Source of the DNA: CAVXGU01 sp963761615
GTDB lineage: Bacteria > Acidobacteriota > Vicinamibacteria > Vicinamibacterales > CAVVIG01
Length of the DNA stretch: 64,000 nt
Assembly: GCA_963761615.1 (NCBI GenBank)
Contig: CAVXGU010000004.1
Location: 558,001-622,000 of the forward strand
Reading direction: 5' to 3'
Part shown: in pieces, positions 37,755 through 46,287 of the stretch
Layout: the number at the start of each line of letters is the position of its first letter
How positions within the stretch are numbered: position 1 is the stretch's first letter
The notes under the pieces: model-generated
Databases searched by the model: none
Seen by the model: only the letters and a program-made list of their open reading frames with translations
What the model was told of the DNA's origin: nothing
Made by a program: the position numbers and the translations under genes

Positions 37755-38425
37755 TTCCGGCGGCCGCGTGTCGAAGCCAGCTCGTCGAGGCGCGCCAGCC
37801 AGTCGTCCATGCCGGCGCCCGTCTTCGCGGAGACTTCGAGGATCTCGAGGCCGGGGCGCACCTCGTGGATGTTGTGGCGCGCCGCGGCGCGATCGAACTC
37901 GACGGCGGCGGCGAGGTCCGTCTTCGTCACGATCGCCAGGTCGGCCGTGTTGAAGATCGTCGGGTACTTGAGCGGCTTGTCCTCGCCTTCGGTGACCGAG
38001 AGGAGCACCACGCGGACGTGCTCGCCGAGGTCGTAGCTCGACGGGCAGACGAGATTGCCGACGTTCTCGAGGAAGAGCCGATCCAGCGTTTCGAGGTCCC
38101 AGCCTTCCTCTTCGAGCGCCCGCTCGATCATCTCGGCCTCGAGATGGCAGACGGTGCCGGTCGTGATCTGGCGCACGCGCGCGCCGGTCCCGGCGAGACG
38201 CCTGGCGTCGTTGTCCGTCGCGAGATCGCCCACGAGGACGCCCGCGCGCCGCCGGTCGGCGAGCCGCTCCAGCGTCTTCTGCAGGAACGTCGTCTTGCCG
38301 GCGCCCGGGCTCGACACCAGGCTCGCGACGAAGACGCCGGCCGCATCGAACCGCGCGCGCAGCGCACGGGCGAGCAGGTCGTTCTTCTTGAGGATGCCCT
38401 CGCGGACCTCAACGATGCGCGGCAC
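37751..38425 (-). CDS. hypB: Hydrogenase nickel incorporation GTPase HypB
   Basis: A 224-residue SIMIBI-class GTPase for nickel insertion. P-loop SSPGAGKTT near residue 40, GDLATDNDA switch region, TTGTVCHLEAEM with the metal-binding Cys/His, ENVGNLVCPSSYDLGE with the second metal Cys, and TKTDL for guanine recognition. It lacks the N-terminal His-rich nickel-storage stretch and the CxxCGC motif. The start overlaps hypA by 17 bases. Confidence 0.96.
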   Translation of the reverse strand: MPRIVEVREGILKKNDLLARALRARFDAAGVFVASLVSSPGAGKTTFLQKTLERLADRRRAGVLVGDLATDNDARRLAGTGARVRQITTGTVCHLEAEMIERALEEEGWDLETLDRLFLENVGNLVCPSSYDLGEHVRVVLLSVTEGEDKPLKYPTIFNTADLAIVTKTDLAAAVEFDRAAARHNIHEVRPGLEILEVSAKTGAGMDDWLARLDELASTRGRRK

Positions 38426-38771
38426 GGTCCTCCACCTCCAGCGCGGTCAGCTCGAGCTCCCGGCCGCCGGTCACGTCGGGCGTCGCCGCGCCGCAGACCG
38501 GGCAGTGCAGGTGCTGTGCGCTGATGATCTCACGGTCCTCGCCGCACTGCGGGCAGAACGCGGCGAGCGGCACGTCCTCGATCTCCAGCCGGGCGCCGGC
38601 GATTGCGGTCCCCTGGGCCGCCAGGTCGAAGCAGAAGAGCAGGGCGTCCTTGACGACGCCCGAGAGCGGGCCGAGGCGCACGTAGACGGCGTCGACGCGG
38701 ACGTCGCCGAGGCCGCGCGCCCGGTCGCTGGCCGCCTCGACGAGCGCCAGCGCGACCGACAGCTCATGCAC
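38409..38771 (-). CDS. hypA: Hydrogenase maturation nickel metallochaperone HypA
   Basis: A 120-residue protein. MHELSVALAL provides the His2 nickel site, and the zinc finger is CPQC...CPVC at about residues 73-94. It delivers nickel to the large subunit precursor with HypB. The C-terminal tail is longer than the shortest homologues. It follows the cytochrome c gene after 21 bp. Confidence 0.95.
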   Translation of the reverse strand: MHELSVALALVEAASDRARGLGDVRVDAVYVRLGPLSGVVKDALLFCFDLAAQGTAIAGARLEIEDVPLAAFCPQCGEDREIISAQHLHCPVCGAATPDVTGGRELELTALEVEDRAAHR

Positions 38772-38792
38772 GGCCGGTGCTCCGGGACCGGG

Positions 38793-39194
38793 TCATGGGT
38801 GCGCTCCGAGCGATAGGACGTACGCCGTGAGATCCCAGGCGTCCGTCTGGCTCAGGGCCCTCCACGCCGGCATCGGCGTCCCGGCGAGACCCTCGCGGAT
38901 CGCGAAGAAGACGCGTCGGGGCGACGTGGACGCGCGCCACGCCGCGTCGGTGAAGTCGCGCGGCGGCTGGCTGAGGCCCTCGCGGCGGACGCCGTGCCCG
39001 TCGCCGCGCGCGCCGTGGCAGAGCGCGCAGTGCGCGAGGAACAGCACGCGGCCCCGCGCCCGGGCTGCCGGCGAGTCCAGCGTGGCGGACGGCACCGCGA
39101 TCCGGCGGTACGCCGCCGGAAGGTCGCGGTCAGGACCGCCGCAGGCCGGGCAGGAGAGGATCATCAGCAGTGCGCTCAGCGCGAGCGGTTTCAT
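38793..39194 (-). CDS. Small c-type cytochrome, probable lipoprotein
   Basis: A 133-residue monoheme cytochrome. The signal peptide ends in a lipobox-like LILSC near residue 15, the heme motif is CALCH near residue 57, and a distal Met ligand is likely in GTPMPAWRAL. The start ATG 39194 lies inside the hydrogenase protease gene, an overlap of 65 bases; an internal ATG at 39164 would still overlap. Its place between the protease and hypA suggests it accepts or relays electrons from the hydrogenase, but this is inferred from context only. Confidence 0.82.
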   Translation of the reverse strand: MKPLALSALLMILSCPACGGPDRDLPAAYRRIAVPSATLDSPAARARGRVLFLAHCALCHGARGDGHGVRREGLSQPPRDFTDAAWRASTSPRRVFFAIREGLAGTPMPAWRALSQTDAWDLTAYVLSLGAHP

Positions 39195-39684
39195 CGGTCC
39201 TGGGGCGGAAGGGGAATCCCAGCGCTCCCGCCTCCTCGACGATTCGGTCGACCAGTCCGGGCAGGCCGGGGGCGACCTGCGGCGAGAGGCCGACGGCCAG
39301 CTCCATCGACGCGGGCACGAGCCCGACGAGGATCACGCGGCGCGGGTACCGGTCCAGCCAGCGGGCCCCGTCCAGCAGATCCGCGACGCCCACCTGGTGC
39401 GGCGACAACCGGGTCGCCACGGCCGGCGGCACCTCGTCTCCCTCCAGGCGGACGAACGTGCCGGGCGGCTCGCCCGTGCGGATCGCGTCGACGAGGATGG
39501 CCACGCCGGCATTCTCGAGATAGGGGAGCAGCGCGAGTCCGAGCGTGCCGCCGTCGAGGACGCGCGTCCCTTCTGGAGCATCGTAGCGCGCATTCAGTTC
39601 CGCGACGGCCGCGGCGCCGACGCCATCGTCCTCCAGCAGGAGGTTGCCGAGGCCCAGCACGAGGAGCCTGGCCGGTTCATTCAT
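39130..39684 (-). CDS. hyaD: Hydrogenase maturation protease (HyaD/HybD type)
   Basis: A 184-residue endopeptidase that removes the C-terminal tail of the large subunit after nickel insertion. The family motifs LVLGLGNLLLEDDGVGAAAV, VLDGGTLGLALLPYLE, VDAI, and the His in LSPHQVGVADLL (nickel ligands Glu, Asp, His) are all present. Start overlaps the end of the cytochrome b gene. Its substrate should be the hyaB product in this operon. Confidence 0.94.
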   Translation of the reverse strand: MNEPARLLVLGLGNLLLEDDGVGAAAVAELNARYDAPEGTRVLDGGTLGLALLPYLENAGVAILVDAIRTGEPPGTFVRLEGDEVPPAVATRLSPHQVGVADLLDGARWLDRYPRRVILVGLVPASMELAVGLSPQVAPGLPGLVDRIVEEAGALGFPFRPRTDETARAERTADDPLLPGLRRS

Positions 39685-40402
39685 CGACGTCCCCGTGATG
39701 CAGCCACCGGTAGGGGCCGAGGCGGAGCGCGCTCCTGGGCACCCATTTGTAGCCGCTGAAGATCGAGTCGAGCGTGCCCATCTTCTCGACGATCGCCACC
39801 AGCCACGCGCTGTAGACGTGATGCACCACGAAGCCCAGGAGGAGCCACATCGTCACGTGGTGAATCCAGCGCGCGGTCTGGAAGCCGCCGAAGACCGGCG
39901 CGAGCACCGTGAACCACCGGAGCGGCGACGTCACGCCGGCGTGGGACGCGTACATCGTCAGTCCCGTGAAGATGGCGATCAGGTACAGCACGTACACGAG
40001 CGCGTACGTGACGCCTGCCAGCGGGTTGTGGCCGACGTAGCTCGGCGGCGTATCCTGGGCGAACAGGTAGAACGAGAGGGTGCCCGGGACGCCGCGGCGC
40101 CGCGTGGCGTGCACCGGGACGAACTTGTCCCAGCGCGCGTACTTGTTGCCCGTGAACATCCAGATGACCCGCATGACGACCGCCGTGACGAACACCGCGG
40201 CGGCGTAGAAGTGGATCACCTTGGCCCAGCCCATCACGAAGGAGAACCGGGCCTCGCCCGGGACCGTGATGAACGGATGGCCGATGTAGATCCCGGTCGC
40301 GGCGAGCACGACGATCGAGAGCGCGATGAGCCAGTGCGCGATGCGCACGGGCCGCTGCCACACGTAGACGCGGACGATCTCGCCGTCGGATTCGGGCGTC
40401 AT
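39677..40402 (-). CDS. hyaC: Ni/Fe-hydrogenase b-type cytochrome subunit
   Basis: A 241-residue integral membrane di-heme cytochrome b linking H2 oxidation to quinone. Four helices carry the expected His residues: RIAHWLIALSI, WAKVIHFYAAAVF, and RWIHHVTMWLLLGFVVHHVYSAW. ATG 40402 overlaps the hyaB stop (ATGA), giving coupled translation. The YVWQRPVRIAHW opening is a family hallmark. Confidence 0.95.
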   Translation of the reverse strand: MTPESDGEIVRVYVWQRPVRIAHWLIALSIVVLAATGIYIGHPFITVPGEARFSFVMGWAKVIHFYAAAVFVTAVVMRVIWMFTGNKYARWDKFVPVHATRRRGVPGTLSFYLFAQDTPPSYVGHNPLAGVTYALVYVLYLIAIFTGLTMYASHAGVTSPLRWFTVLAPVFGGFQTARWIHHVTMWLLLGFVVHHVYSAWLVAIVEKMGTLDSIFSGYKWVPRSALRLGPYRWLHHGDVDE

Positions 40403-42105
40403 ACGACCTTCACCCGCGCCAGCTCGCGGCGGCTGGCGTCCACCACGTGCACGCCGCAGGCCATGCACGGGTCGAAGGAGTGCACGGTGCGCAGGATCTC
40501 GACCGGCCGCTGGGGATCGGCCACCGGCGTGCCGACGAGCGCCTCCTCGTACGGACCGCGGCGCCCGCCCGCGTCGCGGGGCCCCGCGTTCCACGTGCTC
40601 GGCACGACGCACTGGTAGTTCGCGATCGTCCCGTGCTCGATGTGCACCCAGTGGCTGAGCGCGCCACGGGGCGCCTCGTGCAGCCCGGCGCCGGTCGCGC
40701 TGGCGGGCCAGGTCGACGGATCCCACTTGGAGCTGTCGTGGATGCGGAGCTCCCCGGAGCCCATGTTCGCCGCGAGCCCCTCGACCCAGTCGTCCATCTT
40801 CTCGGCCAGGACCTGCGTCTCGATGCCCCGGGCCGCGACGCGGCCGAGCGTCGAGAAGAGGGCGTCGGCGCCCACGCCGAGCTTCGTCAGGACGCCGTCG
40901 ACCAGCGTCTTCACGCGGGCGTGTCCGGAGACGTACGCGACCAGCATCCGCGCCAGCGGGCCGACCTCCATCGGTTCGTCCCCATAGCGCGGCGCCTTGA
41001 GCCACGAGTACTTCTTGTCGGTGTCGAGCCGCTGGTAGGGCGGCGTCGGCCCCGTGTAGTTGGGCGTGGTCTCGCCGTCGAACGGGTGGAGCGACACGCC
41101 GTCGCCGCCCTGGTAGCCGTACCACGAGTGCGTGATGTACTCGGCGACCCGGGTCTGGTCGAAGGGCTCGATCTTCGAGATGTCGCGGCCGCGGATGATT
41201 CCCTGCGGCAGGAAGAGCGCCGGCGTCGGCGCGTCGTTCTCCGGGTACTCGCCGAACGCCATGTAGTTCCCGACGCCGCGACCGTACCCTGCCCAGTCCT
41301 TGTAGAAGGACGCGACCGCGAGCAGGTCGGGCAGATAGACGCGCGTGACGAAGTCGCGCGCCCTGGCCGTCAGCTCCCTGAGGGCCGCGATCGTTCCCGC
41401 GTTGAGCGCCGCCTGGCTGTCGGGATCGACCGGCGTCGCCATGCCGCCGACGAGGAAGCTCTGGAGGTGCGGGTTCTTGCCGCCGAGGATCGCGTGGAGC
41501 TTGATGAACTCGCGCTGCCAGTCGAGCGCCTCGAGATAGTGCGCGACCGCCATCAGGTTCGCCTCCGGCGGCAGCCGGTACGCGGGGTGGCCCCAGTAGG
41601 CGTTCGCGAACGGCCCGAGCTGTCCGCGATCGACGAACGCCTTGATCCGGTCGCGTACGCCGGCGAAGTACTTCGCGCCCGAGAGCGGCCAGTCCGAGAT
41701 CGACTCGGCGAGCGACGAGGTTTTCGCCGGGTCGGCGGACAGTGCCGAGACGATGTCGACCCAGTCGAGCGCGTGCAGGTGGTAGAAGTGGATGACGTGG
41801 TCCTGGATGCACTGCGCACCGATGATCAGGTTCCGCAGGAGCCGCGCGTTGGGCGGCGGCACGGCGCCGATGGCGTGCTCGACGGCGCGGATGGACGCGA
41901 TGGCGTGTACCGTCGTGCACACGCCGCAGATCCGCTGGGTGAACGCCCACGCGTCGCGAGGATCGCGCCCTTTCAGGATCAGCTCGATCCCGCGGAACAT
42001 CGTCGACGACGACCAGGCGTCGCGGACGACACCGCCGTCGACCTCGGCCTCGATCCGGAGGTGCCCTTCGATGCGGGTCACCGGGTCCACGACGACGCGG
42101 CTCAT
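40399..42105 (-). CDS. hyaB: [NiFe]-hydrogenase large subunit, group 1 type
   Basis: A 568-residue catalytic subunit. The L1 motif is FTQRICGVCTTVHA and the L2 motif is DPCMACGVH, giving the four Cys that hold the NiFe(CN)2CO centre. The chain continues 15 residues past the L2 His, the tail normally cut by the maturation protease. ATG 42105 is inside the stop of the small subunit gene. It oxidises H2 at the outer face of the membrane, co-exported with the Tat-tagged small subunit. The exact subgroup would need a tree. Confidence 0.96.
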   Translation of the reverse strand: MSRVVVDPVTRIEGHLRIEAEVDGGVVRDAWSSSTMFRGIELILKGRDPRDAWAFTQRICGVCTTVHAIASIRAVEHAIGAVPPPNARLLRNLIIGAQCIQDHVIHFYHLHALDWVDIVSALSADPAKTSSLAESISDWPLSGAKYFAGVRDRIKAFVDRGQLGPFANAYWGHPAYRLPPEANLMAVAHYLEALDWQREFIKLHAILGGKNPHLQSFLVGGMATPVDPDSQAALNAGTIAALRELTARARDFVTRVYLPDLLAVASFYKDWAGYGRGVGNYMAFGEYPENDAPTPALFLPQGIIRGRDISKIEPFDQTRVAEYITHSWYGYQGGDGVSLHPFDGETTPNYTGPTPPYQRLDTDKKYSWLKAPRYGDEPMEVGPLARMLVAYVSGHARVKTLVDGVLTKLGVGADALFSTLGRVAARGIETQVLAEKMDDWVEGLAANMGSGELRIHDSSKWDPSTWPASATGAGLHEAPRGALSHWVHIEHGTIANYQCVVPSTWNAGPRDAGGRRGPYEEALVGTPVADPQRPVEILRTVHSFDPCMACGVHVVDASRRELARVKVV

Positions 42106-43214
42106 GACGGCTCTCCCTTCGACGGCTTGGGCGGAATCGGTTCGGCCTTGTCGCCGACGCGCTTCATGATCTGGATCAGGCCGTGGCCCGCGAACGCGGC
42201 GCCGACCGCCGCGACGGCACCGATGCCGATGGTGTCGATGTTGGACGCGGCGCCGAAGCCCGGGATGCCCGAGAGGTGCTGGTAGAAGGGCGTCATCTTG
42301 TCCCAGAAATCCGGCTCCGCGCAGCCGATGCACGGATGCCCGCACCCGATCGGCCAGTTGGTCCCGCCGTTCCAGAGGATGTTGGGGCAGTTCTGGAAGG
42401 TGACCGGCCCCTTGCAGCCCATCTTGTAGAGGCAGTAGCCGTCGCGGTGCCCCTGGTCGCCCCACGCCTCGACGTATTGGCCGGCGTCGTAGTGCGCGCG
42501 GCGCTCGCAGGCATCGTGAATCGAGGTGCCGTACGCGAAGAGCGGCCGGCGGAGGTGATCGAGCGCCGGCCACCTCTTGAACGTCAGGTAGTGGACGAGC
42601 AGCGCCGTCAGGTTCTCGACGTTGGCCGGGCAGGCCGACAGGTTGATCAGGTTCTTCACGCCCGGGACGGCGTCGGCCACGCCGAGCGCGCCGGTCGGGT
42701 TCGGCGACGCCGCGGGGATGCCGCCGAACGACGCGCAGGTGCCGATCGCGATCGTCGCCGCGGCGCCGCCGCACACCTCGCGCGCGATGTCGAGCCCCGC
42801 CTTCCCGCCGATCGTGCAGTACGCGCCGTTCGCGCCGGTCGGGATCGAGCCCTCGACGACGGCGATGTAGCCGCCCTTGCGCTGGTCGACGACGTTCGCC
42901 AGGTTCTGCTCGGCCTGGACGCCGGCCGCCGCCATGATCGTCTCGTGATAGTCGATCGACAGCAGGTCCAGGACCACCTCGGCGGCGGTCGGACGGCTGG
43001 CGCGCAGGAAGGACTCGGTGTTGCCCGCGCAGTCCTGGAACTCGAGCCAGACGAGCACGGGTTTGTCGGTGGAGGTGATGGCGCGCGCGATCTGCGCCGC
43101 CACGGAATCGGGCAGGGCCAGCGCCGCCGCCATGGTGGCGCAGAAGCTCAGGAACTCACGTCGTGACACGCCGCGCCGTTCGAGCTCGGCGGCCAGCCAT
43201 CCGTGTTCGCTCAT
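42102..43214 (-). CDS. hyaA: [NiFe]-hydrogenase small subunit, Tat-exported, membrane-anchored
   Basis: A 370-residue iron-sulfur subunit starting at ATG 43214 behind GGAGGAGC. The Tat signal is VSRREFLSFC. FeS ligands include GTCASFGG, LSACPANVEN, IHDACERR, GYCLYKMGCKGP and PIGCGHPCIGC. The first proximal-cluster pair, normally C-x-x-C (CTGCSES type), reads CAGNTESF here: the second Cys is Asn (AAC codon). A C-terminal helix (IGIGAVAAVGAAFAGHGLI) anchors it to the membrane. First gene of the operon. Confidence 0.95.
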   Translation of the reverse strand: MSEHGWLAAELERRGVSRREFLSFCATMAAALALPDSVAAQIARAITSTDKPVLVWLEFQDCAGNTESFLRASRPTAAEVVLDLLSIDYHETIMAAAGVQAEQNLANVVDQRKGGYIAVVEGSIPTGANGAYCTIGGKAGLDIAREVCGGAAATIAIGTCASFGGIPAASPNPTGALGVADAVPGVKNLINLSACPANVENLTALLVHYLTFKRWPALDHLRRPLFAYGTSIHDACERRAHYDAGQYVEAWGDQGHRDGYCLYKMGCKGPVTFQNCPNILWNGGTNWPIGCGHPCIGCAEPDFWDKMTPFYQHLSGIPGFGAASNIDTIGIGAVAAVGAAFAGHGLIQIMKRVGDKAEPIPPKPSKGEPS

Positions 43215-43309
43215 CAGCTCCTCCGTCGATCGACCGGGTCCGTCGATCGCGCGAGGGAAGCGCGCGGCGGCCGCGCCCCTCCGCCTTTCCGGCACCGGTG
43301 GCGCGCGGA

Positions 43310-43325
43310 CGCAACTCCCGTGCCC
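43310..43325 (-). promoter_or_regulatory. Candidate sigma54 (-24/-12) promoter for the hydrogenase operon
   Basis: The minus strand reads GGGCACGGGAGTTGCG. GG and GC are 10 bases apart and GGCAC-N5-TTGC matches the sigma54 consensus exactly. It lies about 95 bp upstream of hyaA. Sigma54 plus an NtrC-type activator (HoxA/HupR) controls several known hydrogenase operons; no such activator gene is in this window. Confidence 0.5.
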
Positions 43326-43459
43326 GTACCGCTCGCGGCGCGGGTCAGGTTGGAGTCATGCGCCCTGCCGGAAAATCGGCGCGCGGTGGAGATCTGGAGA
43401 TATCGTGATTGGGGTGATGGGGTGATGGGAACCTGGAGGCTCGCGGGGGCGCCCGAACC

Positions 43460-43861
43460 ATGAGACCCGCTTACTACGACGAGTCTCCTCCGCCGGCGCT
43501 CCTCGAGGGCGTCGCGCAGTTCAATCGCGGCGAGTACTTCGAGCAGCACGAAACCCTGGAGCTGCTCTGGCGTGCCGAGCGGCGCGACGTCCGCTACCTG
43601 TATCAGGGGATCCTGCAGATCGGCGTGGCTTTCCATCACCTCCGACGGGGGAATCACCACGGGACGGTCTACATGCTGATGCGGGGCGCGCGGTACCTCG
43701 CGCCGTTCGCGCCGGCCTGTCAGCGGATCGACGTGGCGGCGCTCCTCGCCGCGGCGGCGGTGGCCCTCCGGGAGGTCGAGCGTCTGGGCCCGCGGCGCCT
43801 CGACGAGTTCGACTGGGACCTGGCGCCGAAGGTGGTGCTGGTGCCGGATCTCGAGCGCTGA
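43460..43861 (+). CDS. DUF309 domain protein
   Basis: A 133-residue helical protein with the DUF309 signature near residue 20: QFNRGEYFEQHETLELLWRAE, followed by YLYQGILQIGVAFHHLRRGN. Function unknown; the conserved Glu/His residues suggest metal or nucleotide binding. It is divergent from the hydrogenase operon with a 245-bp promoter region between them. Confidence 0.88.
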   Translation: MRPAYYDESPPPALLEGVAQFNRGEYFEQHETLELLWRAERRDVRYLYQGILQIGVAFHHLRRGNHHGTVYMLMRGARYLAPFAPACQRIDVAALLAAAAVALREVERLGPRRLDEFDWDLAPKVVLVPDLER

Positions 43862-43963
43862 AGGCTTCGAGAACCATTTCGACGGCGATTTCGTCGATAA
43901 TCGTCGGTGGCGGCCAGACCGGGCCGCCGTCGGGACTTCTCGCGGTTCAGATAGGCGGTATCG

Positions 43964-44548
43964 ATGGCGGCTTCATCCGGACGCACGCTGGTCAGCACCT
44001 GGGATCGCCTGGTGGACAGCTCGTGGAACTACCGGATCGCGATGGTCGCCGACCTGCTCGCGCCGCTCGGTTGGCTGGCGTTCGCGGTCAGACGCTTCCA
44101 GGGCGCGCCGGTCGCGGGCCTGGCGTGGGCGGTCGGCGGGTTCTTCTGCTTCGGTTTTTTGGAGTACGCCGTGCACCGGTGGGTGCTCCACGGGCCGTTT
44201 CCCGTCTTCCGCCGCAGCCATGCGCGCCACCATGCCCACCCGCTGGCGCTGTACAGCGCCCCGCTCCTGGTGATGATGACGGTCTCGCTGGCCATCTTCG
44301 GCGCGCTCGACCTCGCGCTGCCGACCACGGCAGCCGCCCTGCTGGTCTTTGGCCTCTACGCCGGTTATGACTACTTTGCGGTGCTGCACCACCTGCAGCA
44401 TCACTCGGTCGACGAGCTCGGACAGATGCCGTACTTCCACGATCTCGAGCGCTTCCACGACCGCCATCACCACCGGCCGTCCGTCAACTTCGGCATCACC
44501 ACGACCTTCTGGGACCGCGTGTTCCGCACCTTCGAGCGCCGCGCCTGA
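43964..44548 (+). CDS. Membrane sterol desaturase / fatty acid hydroxylase family protein
   Basis: A 194-residue protein with about four membrane helices and the di-iron His clusters of the family: EYAVHRWVLHG, RRSHARHHAHP, LHHLQHHS and FHDRHHHRPSVNFGITTTFWDRVF. It probably hydroxylates or desaturates a lipid chain at the cytoplasmic face. Length is typical of the short bacterial carotenoid/fatty acid hydroxylases. Substrate unknown. Confidence 0.9.
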   Translation: MAASSGRTLVSTWDRLVDSSWNYRIAMVADLLAPLGWLAFAVRRFQGAPVAGLAWAVGGFFCFGFLEYAVHRWVLHGPFPVFRRSHARHHAHPLALYSAPLLVMMTVSLAIFGALDLALPTTAAALLVFGLYAGYDYFAVLHHLQHHSVDELGQMPYFHDLERFHDRHHHRPSVNFGITTTFWDRVFRTFERRA

Positions 44549-44663
44549 GGTGGCCGCACGGGGGAGCCGGAGGGGCGCGCACGCCCGTCCGGCGGTCCGA
44601 TCCAGGAAAGTGGGCGGATTCGCCTCATCCGCAGGCCATTTCGTAAAAAGTTGTCACGACGCC

Positions 44664-44692
44664 TTGTGTACAGGGGCGCTCGAGGCGATACT
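44664..44692 (+). promoter_or_regulatory. Conserved promoter of copper monooxygenase 1
   Basis: -35 TTGTGT (44664-44669), a 17-bp spacer, -10 GATACT (44687-44692). The same -10 and spacing recur before the other two paralogues. Just upstream is GTAAAAAGTTGTCACGACG, a block shared almost exactly with copy 3 (and in part copy 2), probably an activator or operator site. Confidence 0.75.
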
Positions 44693-44719
44693 TACGGCGA
44701 GCCCAGCTCGTGTATACAG

Positions 44720-44762
44720 TTGGAGCAGCAAGGGATACGGGGACGGTTAGTTTGAGCACCAA
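44720..44762 (+). promoter_or_regulatory. Leader palindromes TTGGAGCAGCAA and TTTGAGCACCAA
   Basis: Two 12-bp imperfect palindromes of the pattern TTKGAGCNNCAA (44720-44731, 44751-44762) lie in the transcribed leader between the -10 box and the ribosome site. Related sites occur in the leaders of the two paralogues. They may be DNA operators or, through their GGA cores, RNA-binding sites. Confidence 0.55.
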
Positions 44763-44787
44763 TGTTTTGACCTGCAAGGAGGGTGTC

Positions 44788-46191
44788 ATGAAAGGTTCGA
44801 AGGGGCCACACTGGCGGGGAGTGTGGCGGGCCGGCCTCGTCTCGGCGGCCGCACTGTGCATGGCTGCGCCAGCTCTGGCAGCGGGCGCGCCGACAGACGT
44901 GACGTTCACGAAGGACGTCGCGCCAATCCTGCAGGCGAAGTGTCAGGATTGCCACCAGCCAGGATCCATCGCGCCGATGTCGCTCATCACGTACGAAGAA
45001 GCCCGTCCATGGGTTCGCGACATCCGCGAGAAGGTGGCCCAGCGCGAGATGCCACCCTGGCACATCGACAAGTCCGTCGGCATCCAGAAGTTCAAGAACG
45101 ACTTCTCGCTGAGCGACGAGCAGATCGCGACGATCGTGAAGTGGGTGGACGAAGGCGCCCCGAAGGGCGACCCCGCCGACATGCCGCCGCCCAAGAAACT
45201 GGCGGACCCGAACGAGTGGCGCGGTGTGGTCGACGGTCTCGGCCAGCCCGACCTCGTCATCACGTCGCCGTCGTGGACCGAGCCGCCGGTGCACCAGGAC
45301 CTCTGGTGGCGTCCGGAGCAGGCCATTCCCATCACCGAGCCGCGCTGGGTGCGGGCCGTTGAGATCCGGCCCTCGACGGTTCCGGGCCGCCGGATCATGC
45401 ACCACATCATCGCCTATCGCGTGCTGAACGCGGACGAGGCCGATGCCGTGAACACCGGCACGGGCCAGGGCGCGCGCTTCGCGCTGGCCGACAACATCGT
45501 CAACGCCCGGCCGCAGCTCATGGAGTGGGCCATCGGGAAGGGCTACGACATGTACCGCGCGGGCACCGGCAAGCGGATCGAGCCGGGCGAGAAGATCTCG
45601 TGGGAGATGCACATCCACGCCGTCGGTGAGCAGATCACGTCTGGCGCCCAGATGGCCATCTGGTTCTACCCGAAGGGTCAGGAGCCGACCAAGCAGAGCT
45701 ACCTCGTCGGCTTCCAGGCCGTCGGCGACCGGACCCCGGGCAGCTCGGGTCTCGACATCCGGCCGAACAGCATCTCGATGTCGGAAGGCTTCACGACGCT
45801 GAACAAGCCGGCCATCCTCGAGAACTTCCAGCCGCACATGCACCTGCGCGGGAAGGCGATGGAAATCGAAGCCATCCTGCCGAACGGCAACCACCAGGTG
45901 ATCAGCTTCGTGCGGAACTTCAACTTCAACTGGATGACGAACTACGTCTACGCCGACGATGCGGCGCCGGCGTTCCCGAAGGGGACGATCATCCACGTGA
46001 CCGCCTGGTACGACAACACGGCGGGCAACCGGAACAACCCCGATCCGAACCAGTGGGTCGGCTACGGCGATCGCACGGTGGACGAGATGGGCCACGCCTG
46101 GGTGAACGTGACCTACCTCTCCGACCAGGAGTACGCTGACTGGCTCAAGCAGCACTCCAAGACGCCGGACCGGAGTCAGCAGCAGCAGTAA
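44788..46191 (+). CDS. Cytochrome c / copper type II monooxygenase fusion, copy 1
   Basis: A 467-residue exported protein from ATG 44788 with the strong AAGGAGGGTGTC ribosome site. After the signal peptide comes a class I cytochrome c domain with heme motif CQDCH at residues 52-56 and a likely Met ligand in REMPPW. The C-terminal half resembles the copper type II ascorbate-dependent monooxygenase (PHM/DBM) fold. Candidate copper ligands are MHHIIA, MHIHAVGEQ and QPHMHLRGK. The heme could feed electrons to the copper site in place of ascorbate. A Gln-rich tail ends the chain. The substrate is unknown. Two paralogues lie downstream. Confidence 0.88.
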   Translation: MKGSKGPHWRGVWRAGLVSAAALCMAAPALAAGAPTDVTFTKDVAPILQAKCQDCHQPGSIAPMSLITYEEARPWVRDIREKVAQREMPPWHIDKSVGIQKFKNDFSLSDEQIATIVKWVDEGAPKGDPADMPPPKKLADPNEWRGVVDGLGQPDLVITSPSWTEPPVHQDLWWRPEQAIPITEPRWVRAVEIRPSTVPGRRIMHHIIAYRVLNADEADAVNTGTGQGARFALADNIVNARPQLMEWAIGKGYDMYRAGTGKRIEPGEKISWEMHIHAVGEQITSGAQMAIWFYPKGQEPTKQSYLVGFQAVGDRTPGSSGLDIRPNSISMSEGFTTLNKPAILENFQPHMHLRGKAMEIEAILPNGNHQVISFVRNFNFNWMTNYVYADDAAPAFPKGTIIHVTAWYDNTAGNRNNPDPNQWVGYGDRTVDEMGHAWVNVTYLSDQEYADWLKQHSKTPDRSQQQQ

Positions 46192-46223
46192 CGGCGGCTG
46201 TCTGATCGCTGTAGATCAACGAC

Positions 46224-46265
46224 GCGAGGCACCCGCCGAAGGGGGCGGGTGCCTCGCCCTTTCTC
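46224..46265 (+). terminator. Terminator/attenuator after copper monooxygenase 1
   Basis: A 14-bp perfect stem (46224-46237 with 46244-46257), loop GAAGGG, then CCTTTCT. It sits between the monooxygenase and the exported CC-motif protein gene, so it may set the ratio of the two products. Confidence 0.8.
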
Positions 46266-46287
46266 ACAGGGGCGGGAAGGTATCGCG

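Noticed and set aside
1759..44631. Thirteen bases (TTCGCCTCATCCG) shared by the spacers before PQQ dehydrogenase 1 and copper monooxygenase 1
   Set aside because: An exact 13-mer match between two arbitrary places is expected many times by chance in a window this size, and the flanks do not match.
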